A stretch of 5,704 bases of DNA from Xanthobacteraceae bacterium (GTDB taxonomy: Bacteria > Pseudomonadota > Alphaproteobacteria > Rhizobiales > Xanthobacteraceae): NCBI GenBank assembly GCA_030043285.1, contig JASHXZ010000737.1:1-5704 (forward strand). The letters are read 5' to 3'. Numbering within the stretch: position 1 is the stretch's first letter; each line of letters opens with the position of its first letter. A model generated the notes under the pieces. The model did no database searches, was not told where the DNA came from, and saw only the letters and a list, made by a program, of their open reading frames with translations. The translations under genes were made by a program, and so were the position numbers. Positions 1-5,295 of this stretch are shown here, one piece after another.

Positions 1-3
1 ACC

Positions 4-32
4 GGGTGGGCTTCGCTGCGCTCAGCCCACCC
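4..32. repeat. Extragenic palindrome after the 104-aa gene
   Basis: A 9-bp perfect inverted repeat, GGGTGGGCT at 4-12 and AGCCCACCC at 24-32, encloses an 11-nt loop. The sequence matches the 'GGGTGGGC...GCCCACCCTACG' type of intergenic repeat that is abundant in Bradyrhizobium relatives (recognised from memory, not searched). It begins 8 bp beyond the stop of the minus-strand gene at 41-355, so as RNA it could form a 3'-end hairpin that stabilises or ends that transcript. The visible bases give no T-run, so I do not call it a Rho-independent terminator. The copy lies at the window edge and may extend beyond it. Confidence 0.75.
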
Positions 33-40
33 TACGAAAC

Positions 41-355
41 TCATCGGCGTTTTTTGCGCCACGTGCCTTCGCGATAGAGCCAGGTTTCGGTGCGGCCGCC
101 TTCGGACGTGATGGTGAAGGATTGGACCGAGATTCCCTTGAGGTCTCCGGCGATGCGCGCCAGCTTGCGGGCCTGTTCGAACGAGGGCAGGTCGAACGTC
201 AGCGGCTTTGTGCGCTTGCCTTTGCGAACGTATTGGATGGTGAATTTGGTGCTCGGTGGCGTTGTGGCGTGTTTAGGCCTTTGGCGTGCGCGGTTGGCCG
301 AACGTTGTTTGATTGGCGGAGATGAGGTCGCCGCCTTGGATTTCGATCGGCCCAT
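41..355 (-). CDS. Small basic hypothetical protein, 104 aa
   Basis: I do not recognise this protein. The first ~35 residues are rich in Lys, Arg, Ser, Pro and Ala and look disordered. Residues ~37-100 look like a compact alternating beta/alpha domain: a strand around FTIQYVRKGK, a helix around SFEQARKLARIAG (59-70), then two strands through SVQSFTITSEGG and TETWLYREGTW, and a basic KKRR tail. There is no signal peptide, membrane segment or cysteine. The high charge would suit binding to nucleic acid or ribosomes, but that is a guess. I chose the ATG at 355 because AAAAGGA lies 9 nt upstream; a GTG at 382 would add nine residues (MRPRKGRTI) but places the start beyond that ribosome binding site. 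The gene is monocistronic in this window and is followed by an extragenic palindrome. Confidence 0.6.
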   Translation of the reverse strand: MGRSKSKAATSSPPIKQRSANRARQRPKHATTPPSTKFTIQYVRKGKRTKPLTFDLPSFEQARKLARIAGDLKGISVQSFTITSEGGRTETWLYREGTWRKKRR

Positions 356-364
356 GATTGTGCG

Positions 365-371
365 TCCTTTT
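365..371 (-). promoter_or_regulatory. Ribosome binding site of the 104-aa gene
   Basis: On the minus strand AAAAGGA lies 9 nt before the ATG at 355. It supports the ATG rather than the upstream in-frame GTG at 382. Confidence 0.55.
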
Positions 372-475
372 CGCGGACGCACGTAGTGCCGCTTGATCGT
401 GCTTGAGGCGACCGCTTTTAAGGTACAATCGACGAGTCGCGCATTTTTTTGAGAGGCGGGCGGTGCGCGAGCGAA

Positions 476-508
476 TCCCGGATTTCGCTTTCGCTCAATC
501 CGGGCTAC
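476..508. repeat. Extragenic palindrome, CCCGGATT family, copy 1
   Basis: CCCGGATT at 477-484 pairs perfectly with AATCCGGG at 497-504 around a 12-nt loop (TCGCTTTCGCTC), and is followed by the typical GCTACG tail. It is the same element as the copies at 1019-1051 and 1098-1130. It begins about 38 bp beyond the stop of the minus-strand secreted-protein gene at 546-785, so it may be the 3' hairpin of that transcript. The GC-rich stretch beside it (about 509-540, CTACGCTCGCTGCGCTTGCTC) looks like repeat-derived spacer. Confidence 0.85.
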
Positions 509-545
509 GGCTGGCTACGCTCGCTGCGCTTGCTCAGCGACGGCG

Positions 546-785
546 CTAGAACCAGCGTACGCAGACGCCGCCGTTCCATCGCCGGCACCTGCGGACTGCT
601 CGGCGCGCACGGCGGATGGTCGACCTGGAGACGCAGACGCCACGAACCATCGTCCGACCCGGACCGCAGCCAAAGGCGGCTTGCGCGACCAGGCCGTCCT
701 GCTGCGGGATCGGCGCGGGCGTCATGGCTTGAGCTGCGGTTGCAAGCAAAAAAGCAAATCCGGCGATACCAATCATTTTGATCAT
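546..785 (-). CDS. Small secreted cysteine-containing protein, 79 aa
   Basis: This is a small exported protein of unknown function. Residues 1-20 form a clear Sec signal peptide: Lys at 3, a hydrophobic core IGIAGFAFLLA, and an AQA cleavage site, giving a mature protein of about 59 residues. The mature part has a GCGPG motif (39-43) and four cysteines (40, 51, 67, 75) spaced CX10C and CX7C, which could form two disulphides in the periplasm. The middle (~54-69) is very Arg-rich, and the end reads NGGVCVRWF. Short secreted proteins with a GCGPG motif and Arg-rich tail are frequent in Bradyrhizobium-type genomes and are annotated as hypothetical (memory of the family, not a search). The ATG at 785 is preferred over the in-frame ATG at 776 because AAGGGAG sits 7 nt upstream. 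The overlapping plus-strand frame has no such features. Confidence 0.75.
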   Translation of the reverse strand: MIKMIGIAGFAFLLATAAQAMTPAPIPQQDGLVAQAAFGCGPGRTMVRGVCVSRSTIRRARRAVRRCRRWNGGVCVRWF

Positions 786-792
786 GCTTTTT

Positions 793-799
793 CTCCCTT
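793..799 (-). promoter_or_regulatory. Ribosome binding site of the 79-aa secreted protein
   Basis: AAGGGAG on the minus strand lies 7 nt before the ATG at 785 and fixes that start over the ATG three codons further in. Confidence 0.7.
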
Positions 800-1018
800 C
801 ATGGCGCCCTAGGATGCGAACGCAGTTCGCGCCGGGCCTTCTGTTAATCCGTCAACTTCTGCCGCTGCTTGAAAGAAGAAACCACTTAGAGGCGATGCCG
901 GGCCGGCGTCTACTATGCCAAAACGTGCTGCGGCGCCCGAATGGGATGGCGTCGATACACCATCGAATAAGCCGTCCGTTGACGGTCAATCTTTGCGGCG
1001 ATGAAAAATTCAGCAAGC
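800..1018. other. Gene-free spacer upstream of the secreted protein
   Basis: I see no convincing gene here. Frames on both strands are short, lack a ribosome binding site, or run into the neighbouring repeats. As the upstream region of the minus-strand secreted-protein gene it probably holds that promoter. Two minus-strand -35-like hexamers are visible, TTGACG (850-855) and TTGACC (984-989), but neither has a clear -10 partner, so I do not call one. The hyphenated palindrome TTGACGGTCAA lies at 979-989. With the repeat pair at 1019-1130 this makes a 348-bp gene-free stretch (786-1133). Confidence 0.5.
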
Positions 1019-1130
1019 CGTAGCCCGGATTGAGCGACAGCGAAATCCGGGTGGGCCGCTTCGCTCGCGCCGCACGTCGTCGAGATCGCGAGTGCATCCC
1101 GGATTTCGCTTCCGCTCAATCCGGGCTACG
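1019..1130. repeat. Inverted pair of CCCGGATT-family palindromes, copies 2 and 3
   Basis: Two copies of the element found at 476-508 face each other. Positions 1019-1051 and 1098-1130 are reverse complements over 33 bp with two mismatches, separated by 46 bp. Each copy carries its own 8-bp hairpin (CCCGGATT and AATCCGGG: 1024-1031 with 1044-1051, and 1098-1105 with 1118-1125), so the region can fold either as two small hairpins or as one long stem. The pair ends 3 bp from the stop codon of the minus-strand sheath gene and is probably in its 3' untranslated region. Paired inverted units are the form in which mobile REP-type elements typically spread. Confidence 0.85.
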
Positions 1131-1133
1131 CGG

Positions 1134-2357
1134 CTACGCTTGCTGCGATTGGCCGGCGATCTGCTGGATCGTGAGGACGACGAATTCGGCCGGCTCCTGC
1201 GGCGCAAAGCCGACCACGATATTGACGATGCCTTGGTCGATGTCGGCTTGCGTCGTGGTCGTGGCGTCGCATTGGACGAAGTAGGCTTGGCTCGGCGGGC
1301 CGCTCACCAGGGCGCCTTGTTGGTAGAGGTTTTGCATGAACGCGCCGACGCTCGAACGCAGACTCGCCCACAACGATTCATCGTTGGGCTCGAACGCCGC
1401 CCATTGGGTGCCGCCGTAGAGGCTTTGTTCGATGAACAGCGCCAGACGGCGCACCGGCACGTATTTCCACTCGCTTGCGATCTGGTCGGCGCCCTGGAGC
1501 GTGCGCGCGCCCCACACCACCGGGCCGTAAGCCGGGAAGTTGCGCAGGCAATTGACGCCGATCCCATTGAGCGCGCCGTTCTCGGGATCGGTCAGCGACA
1601 CGGCGAGGCTTGTGATGCCGGTGATGCCGGCGTTCACGCCGGCCGGCGCATTCCAGACGCCGCGCTGCAAATCGGTGCCCGCGAAAATGCCGGCAACGAT
1701 GCCGCACGGCACGAACGTGCCGGGCTGATTGGCGTTGAGCGGATTGGGCGCCGTGACCCGCGGGAAGTAGATCGCCGCGTTGGCGCTCCGCGCGCCAAAA
1801 TAGCCGGCAATGGCGCCGAATTGATCGAGCGCGGTCTGGAATGTGGTCCAGGCGCTCGGCGGGTCGATGATGTAGAACGCCCGGCGGCGTTCGCAATAGC
1901 TCGCCGCGGCCGCGACCAACGTGGTGTCGACGTCCTGGTCGTCGTTGGTGTAAGGGGGAATGCAGAGGATGTTGAACAGAGCGGTGTTGTCGAGGCTGTA
2001 CAGGCCGCTTTTGTTTGCTGCCATGCCGGGCCCGATGAAGTCGGCCGCGGTCAGGGCGTCGCCGTCGCTGGCGCCTGAAAGCCGCACGATGATGGCCTGG
2101 GCGCCGCCGTTGGCGAAGTAGCCATCGACCGCGAAGCTCATCGTGCTTTGCGCCCATAGGCCGCCGAAGGTCTGCTCGTAATCTGAGAAACTATTGATCG
2201 CCGTCGGCGTGTTGATCGGTCCGCTTTTGGCGCGTCCGATGAACGCGGCGATCGACGTGGACACGGCGGCGATCGAAGGGGTGACGCCGGCGATCGATTG
2301 AACGCCGTTCGGAAGCTCCTCGATGAAGACGCCGGGAAAGTTTGGTGTTTCGGACAT
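1134..2357 (-). CDS. Contractile phage-type tail sheath protein, 407 aa
   Basis: This is a tail-sheath subunit of the family used by contractile phages, R-type tailocins and extracellular contractile injection systems. Sheath rings stack around the inner tube and contract to drive it into a target. The N-terminus has the family signature PGVFIEELPNG (8-18), then FIGRAKSGPIN (39-49), SFSDYEQTFGG (56-66) and YFANGGAQAIIVRL (80-93). The core has NILCIPPY (129-136), CERRRAFYIIDPP (155-167) and AIYFPRV (195-201). The C-terminal domain has the classic ARTL (284-287), WKYVPVRRLALFIEQSL (297-313), PPSQAYFVQCD (354-364) and VNIVVGFAPQEPAEFVVLTI (378-397). Both ends are intact, so it is full length, though shorter than many sheaths (often ~450-500). 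No tube, baseplate, spike or ATPase gene is adjacent. The start is the ATG at 2357; there is no good Shine-Dalgarno and a terminator lies 33 nt upstream. Function in a particle is inferred. Confidence 0.93.
   Translation of the reverse strand: MSETPNFPGVFIEELPNGVQSIAGVTPSIAAVSTSIAAFIGRAKSGPINTPTAINSFSDYEQTFGGLWAQSTMSFAVDGYFANGGAQAIIVRLSGASDGDALTAADFIGPGMAANKSGLYSLDNTALFNILCIPPYTNDDQDVDTTLVAAAASYCERRRAFYIIDPPSAWTTFQTALDQFGAIAGYFGARSANAAIYFPRVTAPNPLNANQPGTFVPCGIVAGIFAGTDLQRGVWNAPAGVNAGITGITSLAVSLTDPENGALNGIGVNCLRNFPAYGPVVWGARTLQGADQIASEWKYVPVRRLALFIEQSLYGGTQWAAFEPNDESLWASLRSSVGAFMQNLYQQGALVSGPPSQAYFVQCDATTTTQADIDQGIVNIVVGFAPQEPAEFVVLTIQQIAGQSQQA
2235..2297 (-). repeat. Three in-frame 21-bp units near the sheath N-terminus
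   Basis: The minus strand has three consecutive 21-bp units (2297-2277, 2276-2256, 2255-2235), each starting TCGATCGCCG. They encode the heptapeptides SIAGVTP, SIAAVST and SIAAFIG (residues 21-41). Units 1 and 2 agree at 16 of 21 positions; unit 3 diverges after its first 11 bases. Many sheath proteins have a single such segment (for example GVSTSIAAFIGRA) between the N-terminal strand and the first domain, so this looks like a local duplication that lengthens the linker. Confidence 0.7.
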
Positions 2358-2380
2358 GGTTCAACCCAGTGCGAACCCCG

Positions 2381-2423
2381 GAATAAAATAAAGGCGCGGC
2401 TTGGCGGCCGCGCCTTGGTTTTT
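2381..2423. terminator. Bidirectional Rho-independent terminator
   Basis: AAGGCGCGGC (2391-2400) and GCCGCGCCTT (2407-2416) form a perfect 10-bp, very GC-rich stem with a 6-nt loop. On the minus strand it begins 26 nt beyond the stop of the haem/propeller gene and is followed by TATTTTATT (2390-2382), a good U-tract. On the plus strand it is followed by GGTTTTT. It should end transcription of the upstream minus-strand gene and so isolate the sheath gene, whose ATG is only 33 nt further on. Confidence 0.85.
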
Positions 2424-2442
2424 GCAACGCGAGCGGCGCCGC

Positions 2443-4101
2443 TTAGTCCAGCGGTTCCACCTTGACCAGGGCGTGGTCGTGGTTCGAGCCGACCCAGAAG
2501 CTCACGGGTGTCGTCGTGTCGTCGACCCACACCGTGCGCATGTTGGTGTCGGACGGCATCAGATACTGCTCGGCCTGGCCGGTCTTGGGATCAAGGCGCA
2601 CCACGCGATCGGTGCTCATGGTCGAGGCCCAGATGTCGCCGTTCTTGTCGAAGTTGGCCCGGTACGGATAGGTGCCGGGGGGCAGCGGATATTCGGTCCA
2701 TTGTTCGGTGTGGGTATTGAACACCGCGACCTTGTTGCCGCGATATTCGGTGACGATGATGTTGTCGTCTTTATCGATCTCCATGCGGCGATCGCGCGCG
2801 TGCGCGGTCGGCGTGGCGTACCAGGTCACCTGGCCGGTCTTGGCGTCGATCTTGCCGAGATGGCCTTCGGTGAATTCGGCCATCCACAGATTGTTGTGGG
2901 AGTCCGACATGACCTGATAGATGCCGGCATTCTTGACGCCCGGCAGCTGGTCGGTCGGATGGAATTTGTCCCATTGGCCGGTTTTCAGGTCGACCCGGAA
3001 GATGTCCGTGGTGCCGACGCTCTTGGTCCAGACCTTGTTGTCGACTTCGTAGTGCAGGCCGGTGAAGTTGAGCTGCACGCGGTCGTCGTTCCATTTCGGC
3101 GGCAGCGGATAGTAGGCGATGTCGCCGGTCTTCGGATCGAGGCAGCCGAGCGCGCCCTGGTACATGGTGTCGAACCAGATCTTGCCGGTGTAGTCGAACT
3201 CGATGGAGAGCAGGCCCTTGGGGGCGTCGGGCTTGAAGGTCTTGATCGGATATTCGGTGAGCTTGAGCGTCTTCGGATCGAATTTGCCGATGAACATCTC
3301 GCCGAAATCGGTGTACCAGACGTTGCCTTGCGCATCGCGCAGGATGTCGTGCGGCTCGATGGTTTTGCGCGGCAGGTTGTATTCGGTGACGATCACCTTG
3401 GTGGAATCGCCGGTCGGCCGCGGCAGCGTCTTGAGCTGATATTGCCAGTGGTCGGTGGCCGACAGGTTGATGGTCGCCAGATACTCGGCGAACTTGCGGA
3501 ATTCTTCCGGCGTGCCGGCGCGGCTCCTATCGAGCATCGGCTGCGGCAGGATCGGCTGGCTCACCGCGCCATAGCCTTTCATGCGGCTGACCACCTGCAT
3601 CCATTCGTCGACGTTGTGGGTCGACTTCACGATGCGCTCGAGCGTGTGGCAGCTGGTGCAGTCGAGCAGCACCGCCTTCTGGTTTTCGGTGCCCGGAATG
3701 CTGTTCATCCATTCGGCGTCGGTGAGTTGGTCGGGCAGGTCTTTGGTCGGCACGAGCTTGAGGTCGACATTCGACGTCTGCTCGCTCGCCACGTTGGTCG
3801 CGGCCGGCGCGGCGAGATCGTAGCCGACGGCGCGGATGGCGAGCGTGTAATGGCCGGGCTCGAGCCGGTTCTCCGGAAACGCGTAGTGGCCCTTGGCATC
3901 GGTCGCGACGCTGACCGAAACGATGGAGCCGTCCTTGTGCGCGGTGACGACGACGCCTTCCATGGCGCCTTCCGCCGCCGAGGTAACCTGGCCGGCTATC
4001 GCCTCCTGGTTCTGCGCAAGGGCCCGCATCGCCGAGGGCACCTGGCACACTATGACCGCCAGTGCGGTGGCGGCGCTCAGCATGGTGGTGGTGGATTTCA
4101 T
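2443..4101 (-). CDS. Periplasmic CarboxypepD_reg-like / cytochrome c / Vgb-like beta-propeller protein, 552 aa
   Basis: Residues 1-29 are a Sec signal peptide ending ALA. Residues ~33-118 form a carboxypeptidase-regulatory-like beta-sandwich (IAGQV, GVVVTAHKDGS, ATDAKGHYAFPE, GHYTLAIRAVGYD). Residues ~125-213 form a small cytochrome c-type domain with haem-binding C148-T-S-C151-H152, a helix EWMQVVSRMKGYG with possible Met ligands (M168, M174; also M189), and a closing helix FRKFAEYLATIN. Residues ~235-552 form a propeller of about seven blades like virginiamycin B lyase: W-containing strands (NVWYTDFG, KIWFDT, KVWTKS, NLWMAEF, NIIVTEY, DIWAST, SFWVGS) and repeated 'DPKTG...YPLPP' loops. Most blades lack the His/Glu pattern expected of streptogramin lyase, so antibiotic cleavage is unlikely; a periplasmic redox or ligand-binding role is more plausible. 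The ATG at 4101 is chosen for its strong GGAGG and the signal peptide; the open frame to 4257 has neither. Confidence 0.88.
   Translation of the reverse strand: MKSTTTMLSAATALAVIVCQVPSAMRALAQNQEAIAGQVTSAAEGAMEGVVVTAHKDGSIVSVSVATDAKGHYAFPENRLEPGHYTLAIRAVGYDLAAPAATNVASEQTSNVDLKLVPTKDLPDQLTDAEWMNSIPGTENQKAVLLDCTSCHTLERIVKSTHNVDEWMQVVSRMKGYGAVSQPILPQPMLDRSRAGTPEEFRKFAEYLATINLSATDHWQYQLKTLPRPTGDSTKVIVTEYNLPRKTIEPHDILRDAQGNVWYTDFGEMFIGKFDPKTLKLTEYPIKTFKPDAPKGLLSIEFDYTGKIWFDTMYQGALGCLDPKTGDIAYYPLPPKWNDDRVQLNFTGLHYEVDNKVWTKSVGTTDIFRVDLKTGQWDKFHPTDQLPGVKNAGIYQVMSDSHNNLWMAEFTEGHLGKIDAKTGQVTWYATPTAHARDRRMEIDKDDNIIVTEYRGNKVAVFNTHTEQWTEYPLPPGTYPYRANFDKNGDIWASTMSTDRVVRLDPKTGQAEQYLMPSDTNMRTVWVDDTTTPVSFWVGSNHDHALVKVEPLD
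3646..3660 (-). other. CxxCH haem-binding motif codons
   Basis: The minus strand reads TGC ACC AGC TGC CAC, encoding C-T-S-C-H (residues 148-152 of the haem/propeller protein). This is the standard c-type haem attachment motif. The preceding signal peptide is consistent with export to the periplasm, where haem would be attached. Confidence 0.85.
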
Positions 4102-4108
4102 CAATTCG

Positions 4109-4115
4109 CCTCCCT
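4109..4115 (-). promoter_or_regulatory. Ribosome binding site of the haem/propeller gene
   Basis: AGGGAGG on the minus strand lies 7 nt before the ATG at 4101. It is the strongest Shine-Dalgarno in the window and shows that the in-frame ATG at 4257, 52 codons upstream, is not the start. Confidence 0.85.
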
Positions 4116-4126
4116 GGGGACTTGGC

Positions 4127-4170
4127 CTCGATTCTTTATTATTGCACGCGGCAAATGCCGGAGAATCGAG
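4127..4170. promoter_or_regulatory. Nested inverted repeat in the leader of the haem/propeller gene
   Basis: CTCGATTCT (4127-4135) and AGAATCGAG (4162-4170) are a perfect 9-bp inverted repeat 26 bp apart, and inside it CGGCA (4149-4153) pairs with TGCCG (4156-4160). The block lies 25 bp upstream of the start codon and includes an AT-rich run (TTTATTATT, 4135-4143) that could be part of a minus-strand promoter. It could be an operator or a 5'-UTR hairpin; the sequence does not decide between them. Confidence 0.4.
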
Positions 4171-4290
4171 CGACTCGAGCTTTGGCCATAAAGCGTATTG
4201 GCTGCCATCCTGCTCTCGTTCCGGGCACCCGGCAAGGCCGTTGCGGCGGCGGTGCACGCAGGGCGCTTATGCGGCCGGAGGCGCGGGCGG

Positions 4291-5295
4291 CTATTGCACC
4301 CCGGCAGCATGCAGATAGTCCAAGTCGACGAAACGTGACGCTTGCGGCAGCGGCGGCTTGAGCAGCCCGGCCTCCGCCATCATGGCGATGACCTGCGCCA
4401 GCGCGGCCAGATCGATTTCGCCGCGCGCCGGCAGCACGTCGCTGCCCGGCTGCAAGAACAAATCCAAGGTCTGCGCGGCGACCGTATCGGAACAGCCGAG
4501 CGTTTCGGCAACGAGCTTGACGACGCGCTCACGGTTTTCCGGCGCGCGGATGAAGCCGAACGCCGCCGCCAGGCCGCGCACGAAGCGGACCAGCGCCTCC
4601 TGATGGGTTTGCGCGAACGAGCGGCGAACGGCGGTGACGGTGTAGAGATAAGGCGGCGCCGCCTCGGTGGAGCGGCCGAGCAGCCGGTAGCCGGCGGCGA
4701 TCGCCTGCAGATCCTGCGGCTGGCCGAGCACCACTGCATCGCAGTCGTTATCGCGCAGGCAGTTGAGCCGCGTCGGCGTGCCTTCCTGGACCTTCACCGC
4801 ATAGTCGCCGGCCTTGAGCCCATGCGCCGCCAAAAGCTTGCGGATCGAAATCGAGATCGTTCCGGATTGGTCGGCGAGGCCGACGAGCTTGCCCTTGAGG
4901 CCGGCGATCGAGGTGACCGCGGGCTGGGCGACCAGACTGTAGATCGGGTTCTTGAACTCGGTGTCGATCGCCACCGCGTCCGACCCGGCCAGCGCCGCGC
5001 GGATGAGGAACGGCGTGGCGATGTGGGTCACGTCGGCCCAATTGTCGTTCAGCGCGTCGATCATCTTGTCCGAGCCGCCCGGCACCGGAATGATGAGGCG
5101 CACGTTGATGCCCTCGCGTTCGAACAATCCCTCGCGCCGCGCCACCGTGATGGGCAGCGAAAAGATGCTGTGCGCGGCCGAATAGGCCTGCGCATAGCGC
5201 AAGGTCAGCGGCGCCGCCGGCGCAGCTTCGATCGAGCAAAGCAGCGCCAGCAATCCAGCAAGCGCGATGCGAAGCAATTGCTTCGTGCTCGTCAT
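4291..5295 (-). CDS. NitT/TauT-type ABC transporter substrate-binding protein, 334 aa
   Basis: This is a periplasmic binding protein of the NMT1/THI5-like (SsuA/TauA) family, which captures small organic ligands such as sulfonates, pyrimidine precursors or aromatic acids for an ABC importer. Residues 1-28 are a signal peptide (KQLLRIALAGLLALLC, then EAAPA-APL); Cys20 lacks a proper lipobox, so it is probably soluble. Family features are LRYAQAY (32-38), LPITVARREGLFEREGINVRLI (47-68), the ligand-loop GGSDKMIDAL (73-82), the hinge region LKGKLVGLADQSG (133-145) and DCDAVVLGQPQDL (184-196). The C-terminal half has helix RFVRGLAAAFGFIR (237-250). The ligand cannot be read from sequence. No permease or ATPase gene is present in the window. 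The ATG at 5295 best fits the signal peptide, but it has no Shine-Dalgarno and lies inside a repeat; GTG 5376 or TTG 5277 are alternatives. Confidence 0.88.
   Translation of the reverse strand: MTSTKQLLRIALAGLLALLCSIEAAPAAPLTLRYAQAYSAAHSIFSLPITVARREGLFEREGINVRLIIPVPGGSDKMIDALNDNWADVTHIATPFLIRAALAGSDAVAIDTEFKNPIYSLVAQPAVTSIAGLKGKLVGLADQSGTISISIRKLLAAHGLKAGDYAVKVQEGTPTRLNCLRDNDCDAVVLGQPQDLQAIAAGYRLLGRSTEAAPPYLYTVTAVRRSFAQTHQEALVRFVRGLAAAFGFIRAPENRERVVKLVAETLGCSDTVAAQTLDLFLQPGSDVLPARGEIDLAALAQVIAMMAEAGLLKPPLPQASRFVDLDYLHAAGVQ
5270..5285. repeat. 16-bp perfect palindrome within the signal-peptide codons
   Basis: CGAAGCAATTGCTTCG is a perfect palindrome lying over codons 4-9 of the binding-protein gene. 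Its half-site CGAAGCAAT is also the inner arm of the neighbouring palindromic element (5352-5360, and inverted at 5388-5396), so it may be a degenerate part of the same repeat family. Confidence 0.6.

Noticed and set aside
430..450. Plus-strand terminator (CGAC-GA-GTCG with T7)
   Set aside because: The stem is only 4 bp, the T-run is offset by several bases, and there is no plus-strand gene upstream.
979..989. TTGACGGTCAA palindrome as an operator
   Set aside because: A single short palindrome nearly 200 bp from the nearest start codon is expected by chance at this length scale and has no second site.
476..1130. CRISPR array
   Set aside because: The repeated units are palindromes in alternating orientation with irregular spacing, not regularly spaced direct repeats with unique spacers.
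1092..2078. A 328-residue open frame on the plus strand
   Set aside because: It starts inside a palindromic repeat and runs antisense to the sheath gene, with Arg/Ala/Gly-rich shadow composition.
1134..2357. Part of an integrated prophage or complete contractile injection system
   Set aside because: Only the sheath is present; the flanking genes are not phage genes and no attachment site or integrase is visible.
2443..4101. Streptogramin (virginiamycin B) resistance enzyme
   Set aside because: The fold is Vgb-like, but the propeller is fused to haem and beta-sandwich domains and most blades lack the expected His/Glu residues; resistance cannot be claimed.
2401..4191. A 596-residue open frame on the plus strand
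   Set aside because: It is antisense to the clearly recognisable haem/propeller gene; its composition (rich in V, G, R, H, D) is typical of a high-GC shadow frame and it has no domain, signal peptide or ribosome binding site.
4221..4244. Terminator after the substrate-binding protein gene
   Set aside because: CCGGG-CA-CCCGG and GCAAGGCCGTTGC are short GC hairpins with no T-run on the minus strand and lie some distance from the stop.
4102..4257. 52-codon N-terminal extension of the haem/propeller gene
   Set aside because: It would bury the signal peptide, lacks a ribosome binding site, and the internal ATG at 4101 has a strong GGAGG at proper distance.
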